From: Paenibacillus sp. DMB5
GTDB lineage: Bacteria; Bacillota; Bacilli; Paenibacillales; Paenibacillaceae
Assembly: GCF_001517085.1 (NCBI RefSeq)
Contig: NZ_LRAC01000147.1
Coordinates: 62,001 to 126,000, forward strand
Length of the DNA stretch: 64,000 nt
Reading direction: 5' to 3'
The notes under the pieces are model-generated. The model was not told the DNA's origin, ran no database searches, and saw nothing but the letters and a program-made list of their open reading frames with translations. The translations under genes and the position numbers were made by a program. Position 1 is the first letter of the stretch. Each line of letters opens with the position of its first letter. Shown piece by piece: positions 18,247-29,100 of the stretch.

Positions 18247-19746
18247 TTATTCCGCACTCCACACAACTTCCCCGGCTTTGTTGATCAGATAGGCCGAATA
18301 CTCGTTATCGTTATTCAAATCGACGAAGGCTTTACCCGCTCCGGCTGTATAGTTCCATACATAGCTGTAAGCCGGTTTTACAATGACTTCGCCCGCCGGG
18401 TTCATGAAGCCCATCCCGGTATCACCAAAGTAAGAGACTATTCCATCGCCAAAGCCGGCAATTTGCCCGGCGCCCGGAACAGTGATTATATTCCCCTTGG
18501 CATCCACAAGCCGGTACGTATAATCGTATTTACCGCTTATCGTCAGCAGAATGTATCCGTCGTGAAACTGCCCGATGAATCCGCTACCGCCGCTATACTT
18601 AGGTTTCACGATCCAGTTGCCTTTGGTGTCGATGAGACCGCTTTTGCCGTTTACAGTTGCGGTAGCAATGCCTTCCGAGAATGAGCTGGCGTAGTCATAG
18701 ATTGGCTTGATCGCCCACTTCCCTTTGGTATTAATGAAGCCCGTCCGGATGACGCTTTTGCCGGCACTTGTTGTGCGTACAGTAACAGCAGCCAGGCCAT
18801 TGGAAAATGGTTCACTGTTCTGCAGCCCGGTTACGGCCCGAATGACCGTTTTGCCGTTGTGGTCAATGTAGAAGGTTTTGCTTCCCGATACCTTCGCAAG
18901 CCCGTCCGAGAAATCAGACGCCCGGTTGTAAATGGCCGGGATAACCACCTTGCCGGCACGGTTAATATAGCCCATTTTTACAGTAATCCCGCCGGTCTCC
19001 GTCTTGACCAGATCCTTGAACCAGGCGAGGCCCTCACTGAATTGCCCCAGCTGGTAATGCGGCGCGTCGATAGCCAGTTCTCCCGAACGGTTCATAAAGC
19101 CTGCGGTATAGCCGGATTTTTTTACCGGAATCAGCTCCTCATAACCGAAATCATGCACGGCGGCATAGGGCGTCTTCAAATGCTCCTGCCCCTGATTATC
19201 AACGGATACCGTCTCGCCTTTCACATTGAAATTAAACCAATATTGGCTGTCCAGCTTTGCTTTGGCATCACCAGCAACAGGACGAAGCTGGATCAGGTTG
19301 GTCCCCGGAAGGACAGAATGGCCTTGGCCTCCCAAAGCTCCCGCCAGCGCCAGATCAATAAACCAGGTACCGTTGTAGTTGCGCGGAATCTGGGCCATCA
19401 GCTGTGTTTTTGTGCCGCCGTCAACATCCAGCAGCGCAGTTTTGGTGCCCAGCCGGATGACAGCTTTGTACCCCTTCGCATCCTTGAGAACGATCGCTTT
19501 ATTGTCTACTGATACAAAAGTATAGCCAAACCGCTCCGCGATTGACCGCAGGGGCACCATAACCACCCCGTCCACCTCTACCGGCCCTTCCGGAAAAAAC
19601 AAATGCTCACCCTGGTCAAACACCTCCCAGCGGTCGGCATGTGCATCCGTGGTGCCCAGTCCGAAAAAGGCGGCCAGCGCAAAGAAGCCCGTAGCCAGCA
19701 TTACCGTCAGCCGGTGCTTCCTGATCAACGATTTAGGTCGCTGCAT
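18247..19746 (-). CDS. Exported WG-repeat protein with copper-amine-oxidase-like N-terminal domain
   Basis: A 499-residue secreted protein. A signal peptide (LTVMLATGFFALAAFFGLG...DAHA) is followed by a short stalk domain of the Cu_amine_oxidN1 type (EVDGVVMVPLRSIAERFGY), common in Paenibacillus surface proteins. Then come about eight WG-type repeats of the form AGFMNRSGELAIDAP, MGYINRAGKVVIPAIY and TGFINTKGKWAIKPIY. WG repeats are thought to serve in binding; no catalytic residues are visible. ATG 19746 is chosen because AGGAGGATTCATATT precedes it and the signal peptide then begins correctly; the open frame extends 74 codons further without meaning. Confidence 0.88.
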   Translation of the reverse strand: MQRPKSLIRKHRLTVMLATGFFALAAFFGLGTTDAHADRWEVFDQGEHLFFPEGPVEVDGVVMVPLRSIAERFGYTFVSVDNKAIVLKDAKGYKAVIRLGTKTALLDVDGGTKTQLMAQIPRNYNGTWFIDLALAGALGGQGHSVLPGTNLIQLRPVAGDAKAKLDSQYWFNFNVKGETVSVDNQGQEHLKTPYAAVHDFGYEELIPVKKSGYTAGFMNRSGELAIDAPHYQLGQFSEGLAWFKDLVKTETGGITVKMGYINRAGKVVIPAIYNRASDFSDGLAKVSGSKTFYIDHNGKTVIRAVTGLQNSEPFSNGLAAVTVRTTSAGKSVIRTGFINTKGKWAIKPIYDYASSFSEGIATATVNGKSGLIDTKGNWIVKPKYSGGSGFIGQFHDGYILLTISGKYDYTYRLVDAKGNIITVPGAGQIAGFGDGIVSYFGDTGMGFMNPAGEVIVKPAYSYVWNYTAGAGKAFVDLNNDNEYSAYLINKAGEVVWSAE

Positions 19747-19873
19747 AATATGAATCCTCCTGTAATCCCTATGATTGGATGATATTGGAATACTCCCTAT
19801 TAGACGCTTGGACCAGGAAATAGTTGCAGGCTCGGGAGACTGGCTGACGGGCCTGCTTCTGCTGCTAATCAAA

Positions 19874-20060
19874 CTAAGTGGAAAATCGGCAACTAATTGG
19901 TTGAATAGCAATGGGTAGGGGATTCTAGTTGGAAAAACGACACTTAATTTCACTGTTTTTGCGTCCATCGGGGGTTTTCGGCTGAAATAAGCAGCGTTTA
20001 TCCACCTAATTATATGATTTACAGGAAAATCCTTAAATTAAGTGGCGAAAATCCAATTAA
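19874..20060. repeat. Cluster of three related ~25-bp units
   Basis: Unit 1 (19874-19898) starts CTAAGTGGAAAATCG and ends AACTAATT. Unit 2 (19925-19949) starts CTAGTTGGAAAAACG and ends CACTTAATT. A third, looser unit at 20033-20060 contains TTAAGTGGCGAAAATCC. They match each other at most positions with one-base gaps. The origin is unknown; they may belong to a genome-wide intergenic repeat family. Confidence 0.5.
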
Positions 20061-20092
20061 AAAAAGCAGACCGGAATCCTTCCGGTCTGCCT
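20058..20092 (-). terminator. Rho-independent terminator of the SLH surface protein
   Basis: Perfect 11-bp stem GCAGACCGGAA (20066-20076) with TTCCGGTCTGC (20080-20090), three-base loop, followed on the minus strand by seven T residues. Confidence 0.92.
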
Positions 20093-20106
20093 TAAAACCT
20101 GCAATC

Positions 20107-23100
20107 CTACAGCTGCATGAAGCTGTACAACAGCTTAGCCATTTCCGCGCGAGTGACTCCGGACTGCGGGTCAAAGCGGTTACCCGGTTTGCCGCTGAGC
20201 AGGCCCTTCGCCTGCAGATTGCCGACCGCCTGCGCTGCCCATGCAGCAATGTCAGCTGCATCCTTGAAGCTTGGTGCAGCAGAAGCCGCTGCTTGAGCTC
20301 CGTCTTTATATTCCAGTATTCTGCTAAGAATAACAGCCGCTTCCTCTCGGGTAATCTGATCCTGCGGCCGGAACTTGCCGCCAGCACCCTGGATGAAGCC
20401 GAGCTCAGCCGCTTTAGCAACAGATGCTGCGTAATAAGCATTGGCAGCTACATCAGTAAATGTGCTTGCTCCGGCAGCTTCCAGACCCAGTGCCCGAACG
20501 GCCAGCACTGCAAAGTCCGCTCTCGTTAATCCGGCCTGCGGCTGGTAATGCGTAGCATCGACGCCTGTCGCGACATGCTTGGCAGCCAGCTTGGAGATGT
20601 AGCTTTCAGCCCAATGGCCTGCAGTATCACTGAACTGCTTGTGATATTCTGCCACGGCAAAGGTAGAGAAGTGGCTGGTTGTAAATTCATACCCGCCAGC
20701 TTTCAGCTCACCGCCCATGTACTCCAGCTGGCCGTTGTTCAAGTAGTACACGCCGGCATAATCGGAATCGATGGCGCTGCGCTGCTGGGCTGTAAGCGGA
20801 ATAGTCACCGTTACTTTGCCCTTCAGCTGATGAACTGCTGTTGGATTACCATTACTTACTGTACTCAACTCCAGTGTGATCACAGCCTGCGGCTCCTTGA
20901 ATTCGCTTGTGCTGCCGCCTGCCGACAGAACCGCCTGCTTCAGTGCATCTGTCAAAGCGGTATCCACGTTAAGCAGAACTGACTGTGTACCGTCTGTTAG
21001 CTCAGGCAGCGAGCCCGCTGGAATGGACAGCTGCGTACCGGCAGCTGAAATGTGCAGCGCCAACTGCTTGCTTACAGCCAGCTTCAATGCAGACGCATCC
21101 AGCTGCAGCCTCGCTTGTCCCTGTGCACCGCTGAGTTCCAGGTTAATCTCACCGTTTGCGGACGCCTCCACCAGCTTGCTCAGCGCAGCCTGACCGGCTG
21201 TATATACGCCTTCACTGTTCTTCTCCAGCGTCAAGCTTCCCTGAACGGCAGGAGCCGGAGTTGCTGTCGGCGAAGGCGTAGCCGGTGTTGATACGCTGCC
21301 TGGTGCCGGTGTTGCTTCCGGAGCTGGTGTCACCTCCGGTTTTGGTGTTTCCACCGGAATCTCCTGCTTGCCGGTGTAGAAGCCCCAAATGTCGGACAAT
21401 ACCATACCGGAATGCTGATCTTCCGCTTTTACATACCATTGATAGTAGCTGTCAGGATTCAGAGCTTTCCATGCTGCTGTAACTTCGGAGCCGCTAGCCA
21501 CATCCTTTTGTGAAGCAATTTCCTGGTCAGTGTACACTTTTACCCCGATATAGTCTGTCGCTACGCGCTTGGTCAACGGCTGGAGGTCCAGATCCAGAGT
21601 AAACTCGTCCTTGCCCGGATATTCCGGCTCATCATAGTAGTTGTAATCGTCAAGGTATGGAGAATAGGTCTTCACATGCAGCTTGTTGCCCGCAGTATCG
21701 AACTGCAGCAGACGGATGTATCCGAGACCGCCTTCCGGCGCACCCTGATAATCGGCCAGCATCTGATACACGTTGCGGTCAGGCACGCCGTCACCGTTAT
21801 CATCCAGCTGATCTACCTTCAGCTCAGCATCATGGTAATGGCCGGATAACGCCGCAATGACGTTTTTGTTCGGCTTCACTACTTTTTCAAAAATCTGATC
21901 GGCAATCGGTGCACGGTTATTGGAAACCAGCAGATATTCATGCAATGCCAGAATCGCTTTGCGCTCCGGATAGCGGGCGACGATCTCATTCATCCAGCTG
22001 ATCTCTTCGTCCCCTAGCCCCCAGCCCATATACACGATAACATAGTCGTTACCGCCTGCAGATATCAGGTCATAATGCCCCATATTATCTTTGTAGGTAC
22101 CGCCATAGCCTGGAAGATTCTTAAATCTCCACTCGCCAAAATACTTCCAGAACTCCGTATAGTCCCCCGTCTGATGTCCAACATCATGATTTCCGGCCAG
22201 GACGCCGTAAGGGATGCCCGCATCCTCCAGAACACGCATATTTTTGTCAGCCTCAAGCCACTGGTATTCCTGATACGACTTGTCTACAAGGTCACCGGTG
22301 TGAATGACATACTTCACATTGAGATTGTCCTTGTTGTCGGCAATCCACTGCACATTTTTCTCATAGATGTACGGATAGCTCTGCGAATAGTACTGGGTAT
22401 CCGACATCCATACAAAGGTATAGTCGTAGGTATCTTCAGTAACCGTTGCAGGAACATCTGTCCGGGCAATCTCATCCTGAACCATAACAGAAATGCTGTT
22501 ATTTTGGCTGTAATCGCCTGCCAGGACAGTTGCGCTCAGGGTAAAATCAGTATCCCCGGCAATCTTGTAGTCCAGCAGCTTCCAGCTTCCCGCTTCAGGA
22601 CTCCAGGCATACAGGCTGACTTTACGGCCCGGCAAGGAGTTGCCCTTCCACTCGACATCCACACGGTCTGTACCCGACACAGACTCATCCAGCTTTATTT
22701 CGTAACGCTGATAAGGAAACTGCTCTACAGAATCGTTAATGAGGTACTGCCCGTCGGCAGAGCTGATTGCTGTATAATCTTCGCTGGTCAAGGCAGCTTC
22801 TCCCGCAGGTACCTGCTGCTTGGGCGGCTCGGTATCGGAAGCATTTTTGTACCCGCTGAAGCCCTGCTCCGCATGCTCTCCGTCATACTTGTAGCCCTTA
22901 TAGTAGGTAACGTCCATCCGGTCACCGGCAGGGTCTTCCACCTTCACCTTCAGTTCAGGGCTTGTTCCTGCACCCGTTGCATCTTGAGCAGGGGAAATCA
23001 GCTGCGGGGCAAGCGGATTCTCGTCCGGCACCTTGAACTGCACGGCTTTTTCGGCCTTGTTGCCGGCTTTGTCCACAGCGGTAATCTGCAGGGTATGCGC

Positions 23101-25920
23101 GCCTGAGGACAGCTGGCCGGAGCTCGACTGATACGGCAGCGTGATCGCCTTACCGTCCAGCATGACATTAACTTCGCTTACTCCGGCGTACTGATCCTTA
23201 ATGTCAGCTTTAATTTCAAACTGGCCGCGGTACGTCTCCCCATCTTTAATGTTCGGCTGGATGACCGGTGCCGTGTTATCTACTGTCACAGAGGATTCTA
23301 TCTTTTCCCCGCCCTGCAATAATGACAAGCTATGCGGCCCGTCAGCCCAGGCAGTAGTGTCCCAATCATAGGACTTAGATTCCAGCAGCTCCTGATTCAG
23401 ACTGAACTGGAACCCGATGGATTCATGTTTGCCGGCGCTGTCGCCCATTTTGACTTCTTTGTCGCGTTCACTGTAGGCAGGGTCCCAGATTTCTGTACCG
23501 TCTGCCAGCAGAAGACGCACGTTTTTAATCTCAAAATCATCCTTATTCTCTTCAGGACGCGGATCAAACGGCGATGACTTGGAGCCTGCGCGGATATAGA
23601 TGGTATTGTCCGGGCCTGACTTCAGGGCAGCCGCTTTAATCGGGAAAGACAGTGTAGTGTACGAAGTAATCGGGTCCATGAAGGTATACAGGATGCCGGC
23701 ATCCCCCAGCTCCTCCGGTCCCATCGTAATTCCGTTTTTAAAATAGTAATCTACATTTTTGGCGTCAAAGACGAAATAGGCGTCATTTTCTAGTGATACA
23801 TACGTGTCTGCGGCATCTACTGCCTTATTATCAATTTGCAGGGCCAGTTCTTCAGGCTTGACTGATGCAGAGGTTCCCTTCACAGTAACTTTGCCGCTGA
23901 CCAGGCTGTCATCCTTAAGATTCAGACGGAGCGCCGACCGGTCGGGGCCGCCGGTGATTTTCACCGTATAGACCGGGGACTCTGTGACATTGGTGCCGTC
24001 AGAAACCGTGTAATAATAACGGACCTCTGTTCTGCCGATCAGATCGGCTGAGGACAGCTTGTGATGATACAGCGTATCGTTATAGTCCTGGGACAGGTTA
24101 TAGGATACGTATTCCGGCTTTTTGTCGGTCGCGATGTGGACTTCTACAGATTTAATATCCTTGTCATCGTCGGCAAAAGCTTTCAGCTCAAGCCCCTTGG
24201 ACTGGTCGATCTCGGTAATCCCCGTCAGATCGTTGACCGTAGGAGGCACAGTATCAGGCTCAACATGCACCGGGGCTGCCGGCACCTGGAAGGCTTCAGC
24301 CTTGCCGGGAGTCGGGGCAGCAGCGCCAGAGCTGATCTTCAGCATTTTTTCTGCACCGTTCACCGGATACTTATACAGAAGCGCCTTGTTCTCCTTCGTC
24401 TCATCGCCTTTCGTGCCGCCGTTATATAGCGTGTCAGCATCGTAATAAGCGGAGGCAATATCCTTTTCGGTATTGCTCTTGATCACGATCGCCCGGCGGC
24501 CGGAGTTGGCCATGCCATCACTTTTGATCTGGAACAGATTGGTGCCGAGCTCAAGATTAGTATGGAACGCAGCGTTGAAATCATCGGCAGTATAAGCCGT
24601 ATTTGAACTGTTAATGATCCAGAATACTACCGATTGCTGCGCAGGAATGATCAGGCTCTCTTCGGTAGACGGCCACTTCACATCAGCTGCCGGACCTTTG
24701 TCGGGATATCGGTAGTACACCTTGTAATTTTTAAAATCGACCGGCTGATCCGTGTTATTGTATACCTCGATAAACTCGAACGCATCAGTGCTTGTACCGG
24801 CGACGTTGCTTGAGTTCGGCAGCAGCTCGGTAATCAGCAGCGGAGGTACAGCGTCGTTGTTGTACTCAGGCAGATTTACATTAATCGAATAGCTCTCGGT
24901 GGTGTCCTTGACGCGGATGCTGTAGTGCAGCCCCGTTTCTTCCATGGCCGCGGCCGGTATTACTGCCTTGTATACTTCGCCGCTCTCTTTAGTCATGGTT
25001 ACGACCGTTTCCCGCTGCTGCGATTCTGTCCGGTACAGAAGCTCTACTGCCGGAGCAGCCGCATCGCCATCAGTCTGCAGATTGCTGACCGTTGCCTGAA
25101 TCTCCAGATCGGCCGGATCGGTGCTTGCCGCCGGAACATGCTTGATTACCGGCTTCTGCTCTTCACCCGGCACATTTTTATCGGGAAGCTGGCTAGGGAT
25201 AATCATACCCGGTGTAGCATCAATAGTGCCGGATTCCGGCAGCAGGGTCATACCCGTTCCGCCCGCTGACGGGTAGGCAAAAATAATGCCCTTGTTCTCT
25301 TTGACCTGCTCTTTCTGATATGTAGCGGATATGATCGTTTTATCATTCGCCCGGGAGCGGATTTGCAGATTGCGTGTGTCAGCGTTAGCCATTCCGCCCC
25401 CGCCATTGATCCGGAACAAATTCACGCCTTCCTGCAATGCCACATTAAAATTAGTGTTAAACTGATCTGCTGTAAGCTCCTCATTCTTCCCGTTCATTAC
25501 CCAAAAGACAATACTGCTGTGGGCGGGAATCACGGCGTCCTGATCATACTTCCAGTTATTGCTATTATTATAGAAGAAATAATAATCCTTGAAATTCACT
25601 GCGCTGTCGGTATTGTTGTACACTTCAACGAATTCATAGGCATCTGCCTTGTTGAAGTTGACTGTATCCGGCACCAGCTCGGTAATCAGCAGCCCGCCCG
25701 CCTGTACGGGATCTGCATATACTGCTGCAGTGACCGATGCTGTTGCTCCCGGCTCTTGCGCACCAGGTTCTGCACTGATCGTATCAAGAATATTAGCCGT
25801 CTGCTGATCCTTCAGCTCCTCCAGCCCGGCAGCATAACTGCCCGGGGTTACAGCCCCCATCATCAGAGTACCGGCAATTACGCCTGAGATTAACCGTTTA
25901 CGTCTTGGTTGACTTTTCAA
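20107..25920 (-). CDS. Giant S-layer-anchored protein: two lamin-tail domains, metallophosphoesterase, three SLH repeats
   Basis: A 1937-residue exported protein. In order: signal peptide (RLISGVIAGTLMMGAVTPGSYA); lamin-tail domain about residues 75-210 (LLITELVPDTVNFNKADAYE); a second at about 355-495 (LLITELLPNSS); Ig-like/bacterial modules; a metallophosphoesterase at about 1160-1365 with FVWMSDTQ, HTGDLVD, LAGNHDVGH, ALHEYL and LSGHYHD metal ligands; a Pro/Thr/Ala linker at about 1520-1560; a beta-rich module; and three SLH repeats in the last ~180 residues, which bind secondary wall polymer. It probably acts on an extracellular phosphoester such as nucleotides, nucleic acid or lipid head groups. 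Start TTG 25920 is chosen for GGGGAG eight bases upstream; another TTG lies 15 codons earlier. Transcribed alone. Confidence 0.9.
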   Translation of the reverse strand: MKSQPRRKRLISGVIAGTLMMGAVTPGSYAAGLEELKDQQTANILDTISAEPGAQEPGATASVTAAVYADPVQAGGLLITELVPDTVNFNKADAYEFVEVYNNTDSAVNFKDYYFFYNNSNNWKYDQDAVIPAHSSIVFWVMNGKNEELTADQFNTNFNVALQEGVNLFRINGGGGMANADTRNLQIRSRANDKTIISATYQKEQVKENKGIIFAYPSAGGTGMTLLPESGTIDATPGMIIPSQLPDKNVPGEEQKPVIKHVPAASTDPADLEIQATVSNLQTDGDAAAPAVELLYRTESQQRETVVTMTKESGEVYKAVIPAAAMEETGLHYSIRVKDTTESYSINVNLPEYNNDAVPPLLITELLPNSSNVAGTSTDAFEFIEVYNNTDQPVDFKNYKVYYRYPDKGPAADVKWPSTEESLIIPAQQSVVFWIINSSNTAYTADDFNAAFHTNLELGTNLFQIKSDGMANSGRRAIVIKSNTEKDIASAYYDADTLYNGGTKGDETKENKALLYKYPVNGAEKMLKISSGAAAPTPGKAEAFQVPAAPVHVEPDTVPPTVNDLTGITEIDQSKGLELKAFADDDKDIKSVEVHIATDKKPEYVSYNLSQDYNDTLYHHKLSSADLIGRTEVRYYYTVSDGTNVTESPVYTVKITGGPDRSALRLNLKDDSLVSGKVTVKGTSASVKPEELALQIDNKAVDAADTYVSLENDAYFVFDAKNVDYYFKNGITMGPEELGDAGILYTFMDPITSYTTLSFPIKAAALKSGPDNTIYIRAGSKSSPFDPRPEENKDDFEIKNVRLLLADGTEIWDPAYSERDKEVKMGDSAGKHESIGFQFSLNQELLESKSYDWDTTAWADGPHSLSLLQGGEKIESSVTVDNTAPVIQPNIKDGETYRGQFEIKADIKDQYAGVSEVNVMLDGKAITLPYQSSSGQLSSGAHTLQITAVDKAGNKAEKAVQFKVPDENPLAPQLISPAQDATGAGTSPELKVKVEDPAGDRMDVTYYKGYKYDGEHAEQGFSGYKNASDTEPPKQQVPAGEAALTSEDYTAISSADGQYLINDSVEQFPYQRYEIKLDESVSGTDRVDVEWKGNSLPGRKVSLYAWSPEAGSWKLLDYKIAGDTDFTLSATVLAGDYSQNNSISVMVQDEIARTDVPATVTEDTYDYTFVWMSDTQYYSQSYPYIYEKNVQWIADNKDNLNVKYVIHTGDLVDKSYQEYQWLEADKNMRVLEDAGIPYGVLAGNHDVGHQTGDYTEFWKYFGEWRFKNLPGYGGTYKDNMGHYDLISAGGNDYVIVYMGWGLGDEEISWMNEIVARYPERKAILALHEYLLVSNNRAPIADQIFEKVVKPNKNVIAALSGHYHDAELKVDQLDDNGDGVPDRNVYQMLADYQGAPEGGLGYIRLLQFDTAGNKLHVKTYSPYLDDYNYYDEPEYPGKDEFTLDLDLQPLTKRVATDYIGVKVYTDQEIASQKDVASGSEVTAAWKALNPDSYYQWYVKAEDQHSGMVLSDIWGFYTGKQEIPVETPKPEVTPAPEATPAPGSVSTPATPSPTATPAPAVQGSLTLEKNSEGVYTAGQAALSKLVEASANGEINLELSGAQGQARLQLDASALKLAVSKQLALHISAAGTQLSIPAGSLPELTDGTQSVLLNVDTALTDALKQAVLSAGGSTSEFKEPQAVITLELSTVSNGNPTAVHQLKGKVTVTIPLTAQQRSAIDSDYAGVYYLNNGQLEYMGGELKAGGYEFTTSHFSTFAVAEYHKQFSDTAGHWAESYISKLAAKHVATGVDATHYQPQAGLTRADFAVLAVRALGLEAAGASTFTDVAANAYYAASVAKAAELGFIQGAGGKFRPQDQITREEAAVILSRILEYKDGAQAAASAAPSFKDAADIAAWAAQAVGNLQAKGLLSGKPGNRFDPQSGVTRAEMAKLLYSFMQL

Positions 25921-26082
25921 AGATGCACACTCCCCGCTATCGTCTATTAAATCTCGTAATTCCAATTTTCGACACTTCCAAAAGTATACGAGGGTTTTAT
26001 TAAGCGGGGATCAGGGTTGTGTAAAATTTTAATTATCGTGTTTAACAATCTACAAATATAACATCCATTCGGTCCCGCCAAC

Positions 26083-26117
26083 GCAAAAAAAGAGCAGCCG
26101 GCTCATCGGCTGCTCCT
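26083..26117 (-). terminator. Rho-independent terminator of the OB-fold surface protein
   Basis: GAGCAGCCG (26092-26100) pairs with CGGCTGCTC (26107-26115); the minus strand continues with TTTTTTT. Confidence 0.9.
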
Positions 26118-26135
26118 CTAACACCACCCAGCTTA

Positions 26136-29100
26136 TTACTTGCTGACGGTTACCTTAATAATGTCACTTACGGTCTCGCCCGCTGCATTAACCAGCTCTG
26201 CCCGGTATTCATACTCCCCGGAAGCGCGGCCGCTGACGGAAGTGACAGCGCTCTGTGCTGCAGGCGTGTTAGCATTCAGCGCCTGCGTGTCGATCAGCTT
26301 ACCGTTCTCATACAGACGGTACTCTGTAGCGTTAGTGCCCCACCACAGATTCATTGTTACTTTATAAGAGCCGTCTCCGTCCCAGTTGTCGTGGGCCAAT
26401 ACCGGCTTGCCCGGAGCAGCGTCACGGATCGTCACCGTGAGCGGCTGGCTCTTGGTGGTGCCGAACTTATTGGTCAGCTCTGCTGTGTATACGTAGGTTC
26501 CATTTGCTTTGCCTTGAACGACTGTGCTGGATGTCTGGGCAGACGGGGAGGCATCCTTGAGCTGCTTGGAGTCAATCAGCGCGCCATTCTCGTAAAGCTT
26601 GTAGCTTGTAGCGTTATTGCCCCACCACAGATTCATCGTTACGGTAAAGTTACCGTCACTCAGCCCGCTGCTGTGGCCGCTGTTCGAGGACAGCACAGCC
26701 TGTCCAGGCTTGTCGGTTGCAAGAACCGCTCCGCTTGTAATCTGGAATGTGTAGCTCTTCTCGGCAATGTTACCCGCTGCATCGGCTACGATATATTTGA
26801 CTGTATGGGACCCGGCACCCAACCCTGCGGCGCTGAGAGTCTGCCCTTCAGCAACAGGCTGTCCATCCAGCAGTAGCTGATTGGAAGCAATACCGGAGAG
26901 CTTGTCTTCAGCAGCCAGCTCAAATTTCAGCTGCGCTTCCACTGTCACATCGCCAACGGCATGGCCGGACTCCTTCAGCTCCGCTGCCGGCGGAGCAGTG
27001 TCAACATTAACGTTCAGTGTCTTCGCTTCTTCAGCCTTCCCCTTAGCCGAAACCGAATGGTAAGCCAGCGTATGCCGGCCGTCTTCACTCACGGCCACCG
27101 GTGTGCTGTACAAGGCTTCTGCGCCGCTGTTCAGCGAGTAATAAATTTTAGCTGCATCGGAATCAGCCTTGAGGCTCACTTCAACTGGCTTGTTCAGCCA
27201 GCCGGCAGCGTTTGGCTCTGCGGACAGCTTCGCTGTTGATACCGGAGCGGCCTCCTCTAGCACGGCGCTGAAGTCTGCGAGGCTTCTCGGCTTGAGCTGG
27301 AAGGCGCCCTTAAAAATCGCGGCAACGCCCGTAATATTCAGCTTCTGTCCTTCCGTATAAGGGAAGCTGTCCTGCGTAATGCCTGTCCGCACGTCTACCC
27401 GGATGTGATTGCTTGTCCCGTCACCGGCAATAGCATCGAATTCAAAGGAACCGCTTGGAGCAGCAGTGATTATATTCTTCACTTCCACATTATTAAGATT
27501 GATCAGCTGACCCTGATTGCTGTCGCTTACCGCCGATGCAGTGACTGGCTCAGGCAGGGCAGCCGTGCCGGTCTTTTCAATCTTTACAATCTCAGTCAGC
27601 TCCAGCTCGGTATTGTACAGTGCTGTAGCTGCCGTTACCTTAACCGTGTCACCGGCATGAAAGCCGCTTTGGCTCTGGTAGACATACAGTCCGCCGGTCT
27701 CATCCTGCAGGTAAAAGGCCTGGCCGCCGAAGATACCCGGTTCGGTCGTTACAACCCCCTCTACCGTCACCAGGCTGCCGGCTGTTTTGGCCCGGGCTTC
27801 GGAGATAGATACGGCTGCCGGAATCGGATCTTCCTCGGACGGCAGCGGCTCTGCCGGTACGTTGCCGAGCGTTACCGCCTGGGTGATCAGGTTCGTGCCG
27901 TTTTGGCGCAACCGCAGATTGGAGGCCGCTGTAGTGCCCGGCTTGATCTGCACAGTCAGATCCTTATAGGCATGGCCATTCAGGTCTGCCGTCAGGCTGA
28001 AATTTGAGCTGTAGCCGTAGCTTGCCGGCCAGGTGCCGTCGCTGTTCTGGATCTTGGCAATCTGCGCCCCGCCGCTCACCTGGTAGATGCCCAGCTGAAA
28101 GCCGGATACGCTGGTGCCGGCAGGTATATTATCCGCACTGACACGGATCTGGAAGTTCTGTGCATTCGGCAGCACAGCCTGATGCGTTAATTTGTACTCC
28201 GCATTGGCAGCAGACGCCGGTCCGCCGTAGGAACCGGCCTTGTAGGTGCTGCGGTCATACCATTTGTAGCCGGCATTCGGCGCAGCCCACGGCTCAGGCT
28301 GCGGCTCGGTGGACAGCGCCGGCTCTTCGAACGGCAGCAGCTGGGTCGGCTGATCCAGCGTCAGGCCGCTGACCTGGGTGAAGTCCGTATAGCTCTCCTG
28401 CTCTGCAAGCCAGTTAACGGTGTTCACCAGAAGCTCAGCATCGTCAGCCTCTTTGAAGCCGTCGTATGTTGTTTTTTTGGCACCGGTATCCTCACGCAGA
28501 TATTTCGGCGTTATATCCTCTACCGGAGAGGAGTCACCGATAAAAGCAGCTTTGCCCGCGCCTTTTTTGGCAACAGCCACGTATGGGCCTTCCGCTACGC
28601 CGCCGCCGTTGTAAACGCCCTGGTCTACAGCGTTGCCCCAGGCAGCGCTTGTCTTCGGCAGATAGACGATGCCCTTCGCCCGGGCCGGGTCAAGGATCGC
28701 CAGCGTGGAGCCGGCATGCATAGCTACTCCAGAAACGCCTGTTGTAATGCCAAATGCCTGTTCCGGAGCCACGATATTGTTCGCTGTCATATCGCCGAGT
28801 GCGTTGTAACGGAACCGTACGCCGAACTCATCCGCCAGCCAGTCGGAGCTGATTACGCCCTGCATTGCAGCGGAATCGGCTTCTTCGGTGTTCATGCCCT
28901 TGGACGGGTTGTCCCAGGCACCGCGGCGGTAGCCGTTGAAGGATTCGTTGCCGTCCCACCGGTTCTTGTTCCGGTCTGCGTTATAGTGGTCGCCGATGAA
29001 GAAGATGCTGCCGCCATTCTCTACATATTCCGCCATCGCTGCCTGCTCGCTGGCTTTGTATGGAACATTGGCTTCGGCCACGATGAAGACATCATAGCCG

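Larger units (their letters stand above)
19747..20106. other. Intergenic region with short dispersed repeats
   Basis: No gene is seen. The stretch contains three related AT-rich units built around AAGTGGAAAATCG and CACTTAATT, at 19874-19898, 19925-19949 and 20033-20060, and the terminator at 20058-20092. The WG-gene promoter should also lie here. Confidence 0.5.

Noticed and set aside
22075..23106. 343-codon plus-strand frame inside the giant surface-protein gene
   Set aside because: No ribosome site or family signal, and the opposite strand encodes the metallophosphoesterase region.
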